Positions 18,791-27,911 of a stretch of 64,000 nt of DNA are shown here, piece after piece. Positions within the stretch are counted from its first letter, which is position 1; the number at the start of each line of letters is the position of its first letter. The stretch lies in contig CAVVIK010000002.1 of assembly GCA_963748315.1 (NCBI GenBank), positions 31,547 to 95,546 on the forward strand, written 5' to 3'. The notes beneath the pieces were generated by a model. The model saw only the letters and a program-made list of their open reading frames with translations, made no database searches and had not been told where the DNA came from. Origin of the DNA: DASPHG01 sp963748315 (GTDB lineage: Bacteria > Actinomycetota > Thermoleophilia > Solirubrobacterales > Thermoleophilaceae). The translations under genes were made by a program, and so were the position numbers.

Positions 18791-19894
18791 TTGAGCGAGG
18801 TCAAGTCAGGGCTCGAGGGCGTCGTCGCCTTCGCGACTGAGATCGCCGAGCCGGACAAGGAAGGCGGCGCGCTTCGCTACCGCGGCGTCGACATCGAGGA
18901 CCTCGTCGGGCGCGTGCCGTTCGAGAAGGTCTGGGGACTGCTCGTGGACGGCCGCTACGAGCCGGGGCTGCCGCCGGCCGAGCCGCATCCGCTCACCGTC
19001 CGCTCCGGAGACTCGCGCGTCGACCTCCAGGCCGCGCTCGCGATGCTCGGCCCGGAGTGGGGCATGCAGCAGCTGCTCGACATCGCCGACGACCAGGCGC
19101 GCGAGGACCTAGCGCGCGCGTCGGTTATGGCGCTGTCGTTCGTGGCGCAGTCCGCGCGCGGCGCGGGCGTCCCGCCGGTGCCGCAGCGCGAGATCGACAA
19201 GGCCCGCTCGATCCCGGAGCGATTCCTGATCCGCTGGCGCGGCGAGGCCGACCCGCGGCACGTGAAGGCGATCGACGCCTACTGGATCTCGGCCGCGGAG
19301 CACGGCATGAACGCGTCCACGTTCACGGCGCGCGTGGTGGCATCGACCGGCGCCGACGTGGCCGCCTGCCTGTCGGCCGCGGTTGGAGCTCTCTCCGGGC
19401 CGCTGCACGGGGGCGCCCCGTCGCGTGTGCTGGACATGCTCGACGACGTCGCGCGCGAGGGCGACGCCGAGGAGTACGTGAAGAAACTGCTCGACCGCGG
19501 CGACCGCCTGATGGGGTTCGGCCACCGCGTGTACCGCGCCGAGGACCCGCGTGCGCGGGTGCTGCGTCGCACGGCGCGTGAAATCGGCGCGCCGCGACTC
19601 GAGGTTGCGGAGGAGCTCGAGAAGGCGGCGCTGGCCGAGCTGAAGGCGCGCAAGCCGGACCGCGTGCTCGCCACCAACGTCGAGTTCTGGTCGGCGGTGG
19701 TGCTCGACTTCGCCGGCGTGCCGGCGGACCTCTTCACGCCGCTCTTCTCCTGCGCGCGTGTTGGCGGCTGGTCCGCCCACATCCTCGAGCAGAAGCGCGA
19801 GGGTCGCCTGATCCGGCCGACGGCCAAGTACATCGGCCCCGGGCCGCGCAAGCCCGAGGACGTCGAAGGAGACCTCGCGGCGGCACCCGCCTGA
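18791..19894 (+). CDS. Citrate synthase
   Basis: 367 residues, type II citrate synthase of the short Gram-positive kind. The three catalytic motifs are present: H-G-M-N-A-S-T-F (substrate His), G-P-L-H-G-G-A (His) and M-G-F-G-H-R-V-Y (oxaloacetate His/Arg). A late N-V-E-F-W-S-A-V-V-L-D-F carries the expected Asp region. It condenses acetyl-CoA and oxaloacetate. TTG start with AAAGGAG seven bases upstream. Its stop overlaps the ATG of the acyl-CoA dehydrogenase (TGATG), tying acetyl-CoA use to beta-oxidation. Methylcitrate synthase is an alternative specificity. Confidence 0.9.
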   Translation: MSEVKSGLEGVVAFATEIAEPDKEGGALRYRGVDIEDLVGRVPFEKVWGLLVDGRYEPGLPPAEPHPLTVRSGDSRVDLQAALAMLGPEWGMQQLLDIADDQAREDLARASVMALSFVAQSARGAGVPPVPQREIDKARSIPERFLIRWRGEADPRHVKAIDAYWISAAEHGMNASTFTARVVASTGADVAACLSAAVGALSGPLHGGAPSRVLDMLDDVAREGDAEEYVKKLLDRGDRLMGFGHRVYRAEDPRARVLRRTAREIGAPRLEVAEELEKAALAELKARKPDRVLATNVEFWSAVVLDFAGVPADLFTPLFSCARVGGWSAHILEQKREGRLIRPTAKYIGPGPRKPEDVEGDLAAAPA

Positions 19895-21619
19895 TGGAAA
19901 CCGCAACCGCGGTCAGCAGCTTCGCGAAGTCGCTCTTCCTCGGGGAGATCCACGAGGAGCTCGTCTTCCCGTATCCCAAGCCCGATCCCGAGGAGCAGGA
20001 CAAGATCCGCGCGCTGATCGCGCGGCTGCGCGAGATCGCGGACGAGCTGATCGATCCGCGCAAGGCCGAGGAGCAGGGCTGGATCGGCGACGACGTGATC
20101 GCCGCGCTCGGCGAGGCCGGCCTCTGCGGCCTGTACGTCGACGAGGAGTACGGCGGGCAGGGGCTCTCGCAGACTGGTTACTGCCGCGTCTCGGAGGTCT
20201 TCGCGCAGATCGACCCGACGTTGTCGGTGATCATGGGCGTCCACCAGTCGATCGGGATGAAGCCGATCGCGCTGTACGGCTCGGACGAGCAGAAGGCGCG
20301 ATTCCTGCCGGACCTCGCCGCCGGCCGCAAGCTCGCCGCCTTCGCGCTGACCGAGCCGAACGCCGGCTCGGACGTGAACGGGATCGAGACGACCGCGACC
20401 CGCCAGGCGGACGGGTCATGGGTCGCTGAACGGCGAGAAGCGCTACATCGGCAACGGGTCGAAGGCGTCGGTGCTGTCGACCTTCGCGCGGATCGAGGAC
20501 ACCGACGAGTTCATCGCGCTGATTCTCGAGAAGGGAATGAAGGGCTTCGAGGTCGGCCATCGCTACGACACGATGGGCCTGCGCGCGAACGACCTCCGCC
20601 ACCTCCACTTCAACGACGTGCGGATCCCGGCCGAGAACGTGATCGGCGAGCCGGGCGACGGCTTCAAGATCGCCATGCACACGCTGAACAACGGGCGCAT
20701 GTCGCTCGGCACGGGGTCGGTCGGCGGCACCAAGATCCTGCTCGACCGGGTCATCGACCACGTCAAGGAGCGGCGTCAGTTCGGCATGCCGCTCGGCGAG
20801 TTCGAGCTCGTCCAGGACAAGATCGGCTGGATGGTCTCGTACCTCTTCGGGCTCGAGGCGATGGCCTACATGACCACCGGGCTCGTGGACGCGGGCGTCC
20901 CGGACTACTCGCTCGAGTCGGCGATCGTGAAGGTCTCCGCCACCGAGTTCCTCTGGTACGGCACGAACCGCGCGCTGCAGCTCAAGGGCGGCGCCGGCTA
21001 CATGCGCGACGAGCCGTACGAGAAGGTGCTGCGCGACACGCGCATCTTCCCGATCTTCGAGGGCGCCAACGACGTCATGCGGGCGTTCATCGCGCTGTCG
21101 GGGATGAAGCCGGTGGGCGAGAAGCTCGAGGGGCTAGGCGACCTCGACTGGAGCTCGCCGATCGGCTCGATCGGCGTGCTCGCCGAGTACGTCGGCGAGC
21201 GGATCCAGCGCGAGGTGCGACCCGACCGGATCACGCTGGCCCACGAGGAGCTGAAGCCGCTGGCGGACGATCTGTCAGAGCAGGTCAAGGAGCTGCGCGA
21301 CCGGACCGAGGGCCTTCTGCGCGAGCACAAGAAAGGGATCATCGAGCGTCAGTTCCAGCAGAAGCGGCTGGCCGACGCCGTCTCCGACATCTACGCGCAG
21401 ATCGCCGTCCTCTCGCGCGTCACGGCGATCCTCGAGGAGCACGGGGTCGAGCCGTCAGGGCAGGAGCGCTACATCGCGGAGACGTTCTGCACCCGCGCCG
21501 GCAACCGCGTCCGCCAGAACTTCGGCCAGATCGAGCGGAACGACGACGACCGGATGATCGCGATCGCCAAACTTGCGCTCAAGCGTGGCGAGTACGGATA
21601 CGCCTTCTTCGAAGACTGA
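19894..21619 (+). CDS. Acyl-CoA dehydrogenase (VLCAD/ACAD9-like, long form), frameshifted
   Basis: The first part runs to A-D-G-S-W near 20420 and contains A-F-A-L-T-E-P-N-A-G-S-D, the FAD/substrate loop. One extra G in TGGGTCG breaks the frame. The protein resumes S-L-N-G-E-K-R-Y-I-G-N-G and runs to 21619. The span is 3n+1. Restored length is ~574 residues, with a ~180-residue C-terminal extension after the FAD-binding L-K-G-G-A-G-Y and F-E-G-A-N-D. It catalyses the first step of fatty-acid beta-oxidation. Start ATG 19894 is coupled to the citrate synthase stop. Confidence 0.88.
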
Positions 21620-22826
21620 GTACGGGCGGCTTCGCCGCACTCACGGCTACGTCAACTTCTTCGCGGCAGCCACGTCCGCCCGCATCGCCGACGAGATGCT
21701 CTCGGTTGCGGTCGTGCTGCACGTGCTCGACCGGACGGGGAGCGCGGTCATCGCCGGCGCGACGGTCGCCTGCGTCACGTTCCCGAGCCTCCTCACCGCG
21801 CCGCTCCTGGGCGGATGGCTCGACCTCACCGGGCGGCGGCGGTTCGCCATGGTCTGCGACCAGCTCCTGGCCGCGACCGGGCTGACGCTGCTCCTGTTCC
21901 TGCCGGGCACGCTGCCCGACGCGGCCGTGCCGGCGCTCGGGGTGGTCGTGGGGCTGACCTATCCGCTCTCGTTCGGCGGCTTCACGAGCCTCATCCCGGT
22001 CGTGGTTCCCGACGACCTGCTCGCACCCGCTAACGCGCTCGAGGCCACGAGCTTCAACACGGCGATGATCGCGGGCCCGGCGCTCGCCGGCACGATCGTG
22101 GCGGCCTTCGGGCCGGCTGAGGCGGTGGCGGTCGAGATCGTGCTCACGCTGGCGGCGCTCGTGCTCATCCTGCGGATCCCGGGGCTCGACCGGCCGCCGC
22201 GGCGCGACTTCGGCTCGCTCGGGGAGGTGGTCAGAGCGGGACTGCTCCATCTCGTCCGCACGCCGCCGCTCCTGGGAGCGACCCTGATCGGCGGCATCGG
22301 GCTTGCCGGGCTCGGTCTGCTCACGGTGACGTTCCCGTTCTTCGCGGTCGACCATCTCGAGGCAGGCCGCGGCGCGGCGGGTTACCTGTGGGCTGCGTTT
22401 GCGGCCGGCTCGGCGATCGGCGCCGTCGCGTTCACCGGACTCCAGCGGCGTTTTGCGCCCGAGCGCATCATGGTCGTCGCGATCGGCACGCTCGGCTTGA
22501 TCATGCTCACGTGGCCGCTCGCGCATTCGCTGCCGGCCGCGATGCTCTTGATCGGCCTCGGCGGCCTCGCCGACGGTCCCGCGCTCGCCTCCACATTCGC
22601 CGTCCGCCAGCAGCACACGCCGCGGCATTTGTACGGCCAGGTGATGACGACCGCGGTCGGCCTGAAGATCGGCATGCTTGCCCTCGGCGCGGGTTCGGCC
22701 GGTGTCCTCGTGGACGCGCTCGACTCGACGTCGGTCGTGCTGATCGCGGCGGCCCTGCAGCTCGTCGCGGTCTGTGTCGGCTGGATTGCGATGCGCGCCC
22801 GGGAGCCCGTGCCGGTGCTACCGTGA
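21585..22826 (+). CDS. Major facilitator superfamily transporter
   Basis: About 413 residues and 12 hydrophobic segments. The MFS loop 2-3 motif is seen as G-G-W-L-D-L-T-G-R-R-R. The second half begins after P-P-R-R-D-F-G and repeats the topology. It resembles MFS_3/enterobactin-exporter-like drug transporters; substrate unknown. The start is uncertain: GTG 21585 or TTG 21573, both overlapping the preceding gene's end. The stop overlaps the next gene's GTG (GTGA). Confidence 0.82.
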   Translation: MASTDTPSSKTEYGRLRRTHGYVNFFAAATSARIADEMLSVAVVLHVLDRTGSAVIAGATVACVTFPSLLTAPLLGGWLDLTGRRRFAMVCDQLLAATGLTLLLFLPGTLPDAAVPALGVVVGLTYPLSFGGFTSLIPVVVPDDLLAPANALEATSFNTAMIAGPALAGTIVAAFGPAEAVAVEIVLTLAALVLILRIPGLDRPPRRDFGSLGEVVRAGLLHLVRTPPLLGATLIGGIGLAGLGLLTVTFPFFAVDHLEAGRGAAGYLWAAFAAGSAIGAVAFTGLQRRFAPERIMVVAIGTLGLIMLTWPLAHSLPAAMLLIGLGGLADGPALASTFAVRQQHTPRHLYGQVMTTAVGLKIGMLALGAGSAGVLVDALDSTSVVLIAAALQLVAVCVGWIAMRAREPVPVLP

Positions 22827-23158
22827 CTCAGCCGGTGCCCGATTTCTCTGTCTATCTGGCCGACGCTCCCGAGGGTGTGTGCCGCCTCAAGCTGGCCGGC
22901 GAGTTCGACATCTCCGGCCGCGAGCTGGCCGACGAGGTGCTTGCAAGCGTCGACGCGGGCCGCAAGATCGTCCTTGACCTGTCGGAGCTCGACTTCATCG
23001 ACTCGATGGGCATCCACTTCGTCGTGACCGCCCACCAGGCAGCGCAGGCCGAGGGCCGCGAGTTCTCGATCGTCCGCGGCGGCCCGGAGGTCCACCGCAT
23101 CTTCCAGCTCGTAGGCCTCGGCGACATCCTCCCGTTCGAGGACGCGCCGGCGCGCTAG
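22823..23158 (+). CDS. STAS-domain anti-sigma-factor antagonist
   Basis: 111 residues from GTG 22823. STAS fold: C-R-L-K-L-A-G-E-F-D-I-S, then I-V-L-D-L-S-E-L-D-F-I-D-S-M-G-I-H, where the Ser after I-D is the phosphorylatable residue of SpoIIAA/RsbV proteins. The C-terminal helix pattern V-H-R-I-F-Q-L-V-G-L matches. It would release a sigma factor by binding an anti-sigma kinase. No kinase gene is adjacent in the window. Convergent with the membrane-protein gene at 23155, overlapping four bases. Confidence 0.9.
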   Translation: MTQPVPDFSVYLADAPEGVCRLKLAGEFDISGRELADEVLASVDAGRKIVLDLSELDFIDSMGIHFVVTAHQAAQAEGREFSIVRGGPEVHRIFQLVGLGDILPFEDAPAR

Positions 23159-23722
23159 CCCCGGCCCGCCGGCAGGTCGTCGGGCGCGGGCGGATCACTC
23201 GGGTCCGGCACCTCGTACGGGTTCGGCTCGTCCATCCCCGGCAGCTCCTTCTGGCCCGTCAGCCTGACGGTCCGCTCTTCGTCGGCCGGGAGTGCGCGCG
23301 TGACGTCCTCGCGCGGGCGGCTCCGGGCGCGGCCGGCGGCGACGGGCCGGCCTCTCCTCCCAGAGCGTGTCCTGGTCGCGCGGCAGGTCGTCCATCGGCC
23401 GCCGTGCACGCTCGCGCACGCCGGCGGCGAACAGGAGCGCGGCACATGCGAGCGCCAGCATGCCCTGCCCGAGCGGGCGGTCGAACAGCCGGATCAGGAT
23501 CAGGAGCGCGGACCAAGCTCCGGCGGCCGCGATGACGGTCCCGTCTCCGAACGGCAAATGGAACGGCCGGCCCTCCGCGCGCCGCTTGAGCAGCAGAAGC
23601 ACGGCGACGCCGACAAGGACGATCGCGAGCTCGACCCAGGAGAACGGGCCGAGCGTGCTGACGATCAAGAGCGTTGAGGCAACGGCCGCGACGCGCTGCT
23701 CCGCGTTCCACGCTCGCCACAT
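23155..23722 (-). CDS. Three-helix membrane protein with charged tail, frameshifted
   Basis: ATG 23722 gives an N-terminal W-R-A-W-N, then helices around V-A-A-V-A-S-T-L-L-I-V, W-V-E-L-A-I-V-L-V-G-V and L-A-L-A-C-A-A-L-L-F-A-A-G. An Arg/Pro-rich region follows. Near 23335 one extra base moves the frame. The tail resumes with E-D-V-T-R-A-L-P-A-D-E-E-R and ends in a Pro/Asp-rich segment. The span is 3n+1. The family is unknown; it is the last gene of the EVE/DUF2203 cluster. Confidence 0.6.
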
Positions 23723-23735
23723 GGCGGCGACCTCG

Positions 23736-24113
23736 CTAGAGCGGCTCGCGGCCGGCAAAGCCCGCCTCCAGGTCGTGCCAATAGCCGATCTCGTCCTCGC
23801 CCTCGAGCCAGCAGAGATACACCTCGCGGTCGTCGCGGATCGCGGGGAAGTCGACGAGGCCGCGGTCGAGGTCGCGCAGCACGATCTCGGCGTCCTGCAG
23901 CCGTGCGAGCGAGTCGCGCAGCCGGAGGAACGCCTCCGAGACGACGCGGCCCGGATCCCCGCCGCCGTTCTGGGGCCCCGCCTCGGCGAGTGCCTCACGC
24001 GCCTCCTCGTCGGAGAGGCCCTCGCGCGCGGTCCGGAGCGCCGTGATCGCGTCCTGCACCCACCCGAGCGCGGCGTTGGCCTCTTCGAGCGTGTAGTGGC
24101 GGCTGTGCCTCAC
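23736..24113 (-). CDS. DUF2203 family protein
   Basis: 125 residues. Y-T-L-E-E-A-N-A-A-L at the start and V-D-F-P-A-I-R-D-D-R-E-V-Y-L-C-W-L-E-G-E-D-E-I-G-Y-W-H at the end are the hallmark of DUF2203, with a long helical middle. Function is unknown for the family. GTG 24113 overlaps the upstream gene's stop (GTGA). Confidence 0.88.
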   Translation of the reverse strand: MRHSRHYTLEEANAALGWVQDAITALRTAREGLSDEEAREALAEAGPQNGGGDPGRVVSEAFLRLRDSLARLQDAEIVLRDLDRGLVDFPAIRDDREVYLCWLEGEDEIGYWHDLEAGFAGREPL

Positions 24114-24313
24114 GAGCCGCTCTCCATCAGCCCGCGCAGCGCGTCGATGCGGCGCTCGACCAGGTCGCGCACCTCGGGTGCGACATCGTCATCGCGGGCG
24201 GCCTCGCGCGCCTCCTCGAATGCCTCCATCGCCCGCCCGAAGCGCTCGGGCCGCGCGCTCTTCAGCAGGTTGTCCCCACGGAGGAGCAGGGTGCGCACGC
24301 GCTCGGCCGTCAC
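24110..24313 (-). CDS. Small helical protein, unknown function
   Basis: 67 residues from GTG 24313, coupled on both sides by GTGA overlaps (EVE gene upstream, DUF2203 downstream). It is predicted to be all-helical: A-E-R-V-R-T-L-L-L-R-G-D-N-L-L, then R-F-G-R-A-M-E-A-F-E-E-A-R-E, and V-E-R-R-I-D-A-L. The helix spacing is TPR-like (about one and a half repeats). I do not recognise a family. The tight double coupling is the main evidence that it is real. Confidence 0.65.
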   Translation of the reverse strand: MTAERVRTLLLRGDNLLKSARPERFGRAMEAFEEAREAARDDDVAPEVRDLVERRIDALRGLMESGS

Positions 24314-24747
24314 CGCATCCGGTTCAAGATCAGGTCGCGATCGGCCTCCGAGACGGTGCGCAGCTGGCCCTGGAAGGCGAGCGTCCAGTGCTCGGCGGGC
24401 CACTTGCGTGCATGCTCGAGCTCGGGGGCGAGGCCCTCGGCCGGCACCCAGTCGTCCTCGTCGAGCACGACCTCGGGCTCCGTCTCGAACCGCCACGGGT
24501 ACGGGTCGGGCTTGCCCGGCTTGCCCGGCCAGATCTTCGAACGGTCCTCGTAGAGCTCTCCGGTGATGCGTACGGCGCCGCCGAATGCCTTGACGCGCGT
24601 CAGGTAGAAGACGATCAGGTCGCCCGGCTCCATCTGCTGGGCCATGTTGCGCCGGCCCTCCTTCATGCCGATCACGCGGAAGCCGTGCGCACGCGTGGCG
24701 GCGAAGTTCTCGGGCGAGCCGGTGAGGATCCAGGTCTTCGAGGCCAC
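24310..24747 (-). CDS. EVE (PUA-like) domain protein
   Basis: 145 residues. W-I-L-T-G-S-P-E-N-F starts the fold. M-E-P-G-D-L-I-V-F-Y and V-K-A-F-G-G-A-V-R-I-T-G-E-L are the beta strands forming the base-binding pocket. EVE domains bind modified nucleobases in RNA or DNA and turn up both in translation/tRNA contexts and in defence. Here the neighbours are small unknown proteins and no restriction nuclease, so a housekeeping role is likelier. Start ATG 24747 at the head of the four-gene minus-strand cluster. Confidence 0.85.
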   Translation of the reverse strand: MASKTWILTGSPENFAATRAHGFRVIGMKEGRRNMAQQMEPGDLIVFYLTRVKAFGGAVRITGELYEDRSKIWPGKPGKPDPYPWRFETEPEVVLDEDDWVPAEGLAPELEHARKWPAEHWTLAFQGQLRTVSEADRDLILNRMR

Positions 24748-24771
24748 CGATGCTCAGGTTACGCTGGAGCC

Positions 24772-24988
24772 ATGAGCGAAGACGACACCCCTCTGATCGG
24801 CCCCGACGACACCGCGTACAGGCTCGAATTGACCCCTGCGCAGCTGAAGATCACCTACACCGCGCTGAAGTCGCTCCTGGACGACTTCGGTCACGACGAG
24901 CCGGACGTGCACCGCGTGATCCGAGAGGTGATCGACAAGCTGCCGGACGAGCACAGCCTGCGTGACATCCGCATCGGATCCGCTCTAG
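24772..24988 (+). CDS. Small conserved-looking helical protein; end uncertain (probable frameshift)
   Basis: ATG 24772 opens M-S-E-D-D-T-P-L-I-G-P-D-D-T, then L-T-P-A-Q-L-K-I-T-Y-T-A-L-K-S-L-L-D-D-F-G-H and V-I-R-E-V-I-D-K-L-P-D-E-H. As printed the frame continues to a stop at 25101 through an Arg/Ala-rich tail that shadows the opposite gene. Removing one G near 24976 ends it naturally as R-I-D-P-L at TAG 24986-24988. I prefer the short form. Function unknown. Confidence 0.55.
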
Positions 24989-25273
24989 TCGATCCGGATG
25001 CTCCTCGACCTCCGGCTTGCGCTCGCCGCGGTCGAGGCGCTCGAGATACCAGTCGATCAGGGCGCGCAGCGTCAGCAGCACCTCGCGCAGCAGCGAGGTG
25101 AACTGGCCCTGGAGCTCGCGCGGGAGGCCGCGCCGTAGCGCGTCGACGATCGCGAACAGCGGGCTGAGGTCGGGCCCGCCCGTACGCGGCGGGGGCGGGG
25201 GAGCGTCGTGGAACTCGCGCTCCCACTCGCGCGTCCAGTCACTGTGCAGTCGCTGACCCTGTTCCTGCTCCAC
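24985..25273 (-). CDS. Conserved-looking protein downstream of ArsA-like ATPase; frameshift near end
   Basis: GTG 25273 gives E-Q-E-Q-G-Q-R, a Trp-rich T-R-E-W-E-R-E-F, a Pro-rich linker, then helices V-D-A-L-R-R-G-L-P and L-L-R-E-V-L-L-T-L-R-A-L-I-D-W-Y-L-E-R-L. Near 25006 one extra base is likely: removing it gives V-E-D-I-R-I-D and the stop TAG in CTAG 24985-24988, shared with the convergent gene. As printed the frame runs on to 24851. It overlaps the ATPase end by 35 bases; a partner of it is possible. Confidence 0.6.
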
Positions 25274-26442
25274 TCTCGCTCCTCTCGAAATCCACCCGCA
25301 GCGCGCCGTCCTCGAAGTGCGCGCCCGCCGGACGGTAGCCCGACATCGCGGTCGGCAGCATGATCGTGCGCTTCTGGCCGCCGACGCGCACGATCACCTC
25401 GAGGCCGACTTTCTTCAACTCGATGTCGCCCTTCTGCACGAACGGCAGCGGCAGCCTCAGCGTCGCATGTCCGTTCTCGCTCTGCAGCTCCTGCGTGAGC
25501 TCCTCGTGCAGCACGGCGCCCGGGTCGGCCTGCTCGAAGACCTCCGCGCCCAGGCGGTCGAGCATCTCCGGGCCGATCACCTCCTGCTCGAAGAACGGCG
25601 CGGTCAGGATCGGCACGGGGGAGAACGCCGACTGCACGAGCTCCATTTGCTCGCGCTGGTGCTCGCGCCATGAGGCGAAGAAGCCGTTCATGTCCGGGAA
25701 GACGCGGTTCACGACGACGGCGTCCGTGAGATAGCCGTACAGGTTCAGGTACGTGAAGGTCCGCATCGACTCCTTGACGACCATGCGGTCCGGGTTCATC
25801 ACGAGGCGGATCGACGTGTGGCTGCGGTCGCGGAGGATCTCGTGCATCGCAACGAGATTGCGTACGAGCCGCTCGACGTCGTCGTAGACCGCATCGCTGG
25901 GCAGCGACACATCGAGGAGCGTGCGCGCCAGCGGGCGCGCGGCCGACATCACGCGCCGCTCCCACGGGAAGACCTTCTCCAGCCACCAGCTGGCGACGTC
26001 GGGGAACGACAGGAGCCGGAGCGTCTCGCCGGTCGGGGCGCAGTCGACGATGATCGCGTCGTACTCGCCAGACTCGTGATGCGCCTTGATCTGAAGCAGC
26101 GAGAAGAGCTCGTCCATCCCGGGCGGGACGGTCAGCTCGTCCGCGGAGATCGGGTCGACGCCGCGGTCGGCGAGCAGCTCGCCGAGCCAGTCCTGGACTG
26201 CCTCCCAATGGCGCTCCATCTCGTCCTGCGCCTGCACCTCCTGGCCCCAGAGCAGCGTCCCGCACGGCGTCGGGACGCCGGCGAGCTCGTGTCTCGAGCG
26301 AGTCCGAGAGGCTGTGCGCCGGGTCAGTCGAGATCACGATCGTGCGCATGCCCGCCGCGGCGCAGCGGCGCGCCGTGGCGGCGGCGACGCTCGTCTTGCC
26401 GACCCCGCCCTTGCCCGTGTAGAGAATGGTCCTGGGCGCCAT
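25239..26442 (-). CDS. ArsA/GET3-family ATPase, frameshifted
   Basis: ATG 26442 opens with the deviant Walker A K-G-G-V-G-K-T-S and I-V-I-S-T-D-P-A-H-S-L-S-D-S-L. Near 26285 one extra base shifts the frame, which resumes E-L-A-G-V-P and continues with Y-D-A-I-I-V-D-C-A-P-T-G-E-T-L-R-L-L-S-F-P. The C-terminus carries a small beta-rich domain. The span is 3n+1, giving ~400 residues. No arsR, arsB or arsC is nearby and no CxxC is seen in this chain, so arsenite pumping is unlikely. Its client, perhaps membrane-protein targeting, is unknown. Confidence 0.85.
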
Positions 26443-26462
26443 CAGAGCGCCATCGTACGGCC

Positions 26463-27911
26463 CTAGGACCCGTCGCGGACCGTGATGGTGCCGCTCTCGG
26501 AGCCGTGTGCGCCGTTGAACGAGTCCGCTGCGAGCGTCGCGACGTAGTCGCCGGGGCGGGCCGGCGTCCACGAGAACGCGTGCGTGCCATACGGGACGGA
26601 CGCCGAGGCGGAGTAGACGACGTTTCCGTTACGGCTCAGCGTGAGGCGGACGGTCGATTGCTTCGAGACGGTGAAACGGACGTACTGGAGGTTGTCCTCG
26701 GTGAGTCGCGACGTGTGCAGCTCGAGCCGCGGCGACTCGGTCAGGTAGCCCTCGAACCGCTCCGCTGCGCTGCAGTAGACGCCCGGGCCGAGTTTCTCGC
26801 ACAAGTTGCCGAGGAAGTCGGTGGCGAGCTGGTGGTACTCGAGCGTCGCCTCCCTGCCGGCCAGCGAGTAGAGCGTCCACGCGCCGGTGTCGTAGTCCGG
26901 CAGCTCGGCTCGCAGCGACTGCTCGCCCTTCTCGAACAGCCTCATCGCCCGCTCGTGCTCGGCGATGGTCGCGTAGTCGTACAGGCCGTTCAGGCTCTGC
27001 GCGAAGGCGTTCAGCACCCGCAGCCCGCGCGAGAACGAATAGATCAGGTAGTGGTTGCCGCCGTCGCGCCCGCGCACGCGTACACCGAGCGGCGCACGCG
27101 TCGAGAACGCGCGGATGCCGCGCCGGGCCACTCTCAGGTACGACGGCTCCGCGAGCAGCTCCGACGCACGCGACAGCGCCTGGATGGCGGTGCCCTGGGC
27201 CATCGCGCTCATCCACGGCGGGGACCCGCCTCCGAACGGGAACCAGTACTCCCAGGTCGTGAAGCGCCCGCGGCGGGACGCGATTTCGACGAGCTCGTCG
27301 AGCAGCGTCCGGAGGCGCTGCTCGCGCTCGCCGCGCCACAGCCCATTCGCCATTCCGAAGTTGGCGAGCGGCTGGATCTGGAGCCCGTAGCCGGGGTAGT
27401 ACTGGAAGATCAGCTCGCTGTCGCCGAACGAGACGCGCTGGCCGCTCGCGGGGTAAGGCCGGTCGGGCCAGTACTCGGTGTTGCGCTCGAGCTGCAGGAA
27501 CAGCGCGGGCATGCGGCTCGCATCGAGCTGGCCCGCGCGCGCGATCCCCTTGAGGATCTCGATCACTGCGCTGAGCTGCGTCCGGCGTGGCCCCGAGAGG
27601 TCGGCTCGTGTGCGTAGCGCCCGCCGGTACATGCGCCGCCACTCGCGCCGCTCTTCCGCCGTGATGTGGCCCGCCTCGAGCGCGTCAGCGAGCGCCTTAC
27701 GGACGGTGAGCCCCGCGGCTGCACGCGCCGCCGGGGCGGGAGCCGGCGCGGGGCCGCCCGGTGGCGCAAGGTCCGTCTGCGCCCGCGGCGGTAGATACGG
27801 GTCGTCGCGCAGCACGGTGCGGTCCTGCCTCACCTCGAGCACGGGCGCGGCGGCGGCCGGCGCGGCGAAGACCGCCGCGGCCACCGCGACTGCCGCTACA
27901 GGTAGCCGCAT
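26463..27911 (-). CDS. D-glucuronyl C5-epimerase-like secreted protein with C-terminal beta domain
   Basis: 482 residues. Signal peptide (A-A-V-F-A-A-P-A-A-A-A) and a Pro/Ala-rich linker lead into a helical region with S-R-M-P-A-L-F-L-Q-L-E-R-N. Then comes the C5-epimerase C-terminal (alpha/alpha-barrel) domain: G-G-G-S-P-P-W-M-S-A-M-A-Q-G, L-I-Y-S-F-S-R-G-L-R-V-L-N-A-F, Y-D-T-G-A-W. The last ~95 residues look like an Ig/CBM-type beta sandwich. The family converts D-glucuronate to L-iduronate in polysaccharides; the bacterial substrate is unknown. It overlaps the upstream paralogue by 16 bases. Confidence 0.82.
   Translation of the reverse strand: MRLPVAAVAVAAAVFAAPAAAAPVLEVRQDRTVLRDDPYLPPRAQTDLAPPGGPAPAPAPAARAAAGLTVRKALADALEAGHITAEERREWRRMYRRALRTRADLSGPRRTQLSAVIEILKGIARAGQLDASRMPALFLQLERNTEYWPDRPYPASGQRVSFGDSELIFQYYPGYGLQIQPLANFGMANGLWRGEREQRLRTLLDELVEIASRRGRFTTWEYWFPFGGGSPPWMSAMAQGTAIQALSRASELLAEPSYLRVARRGIRAFSTRAPLGVRVRGRDGGNHYLIYSFSRGLRVLNAFAQSLNGLYDYATIAEHERAMRLFEKGEQSLRAELPDYDTGAWTLYSLAGREATLEYHQLATDFLGNLCEKLGPGVYCSAAERFEGYLTESPRLELHTSRLTEDNLQYVRFTVSKQSTVRLTLSRNGNVVYSASASVPYGTHAFSWTPARPGDYVATLAADSFNGAHGSESGTITVRDGS

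Noticed and set aside
24988..25101. Arg/Ala-rich C-terminal tail of the 24772 gene
   Set aside because: It reads as the shadow of the opposite gene; a one-base correction gives a natural stop at 24988.
25239..26442. Arsenite-efflux ATPase ArsA
   Set aside because: No arsenic genes nearby and no metal-binding Cys motif seen; kept only as ArsA/GET3 family.
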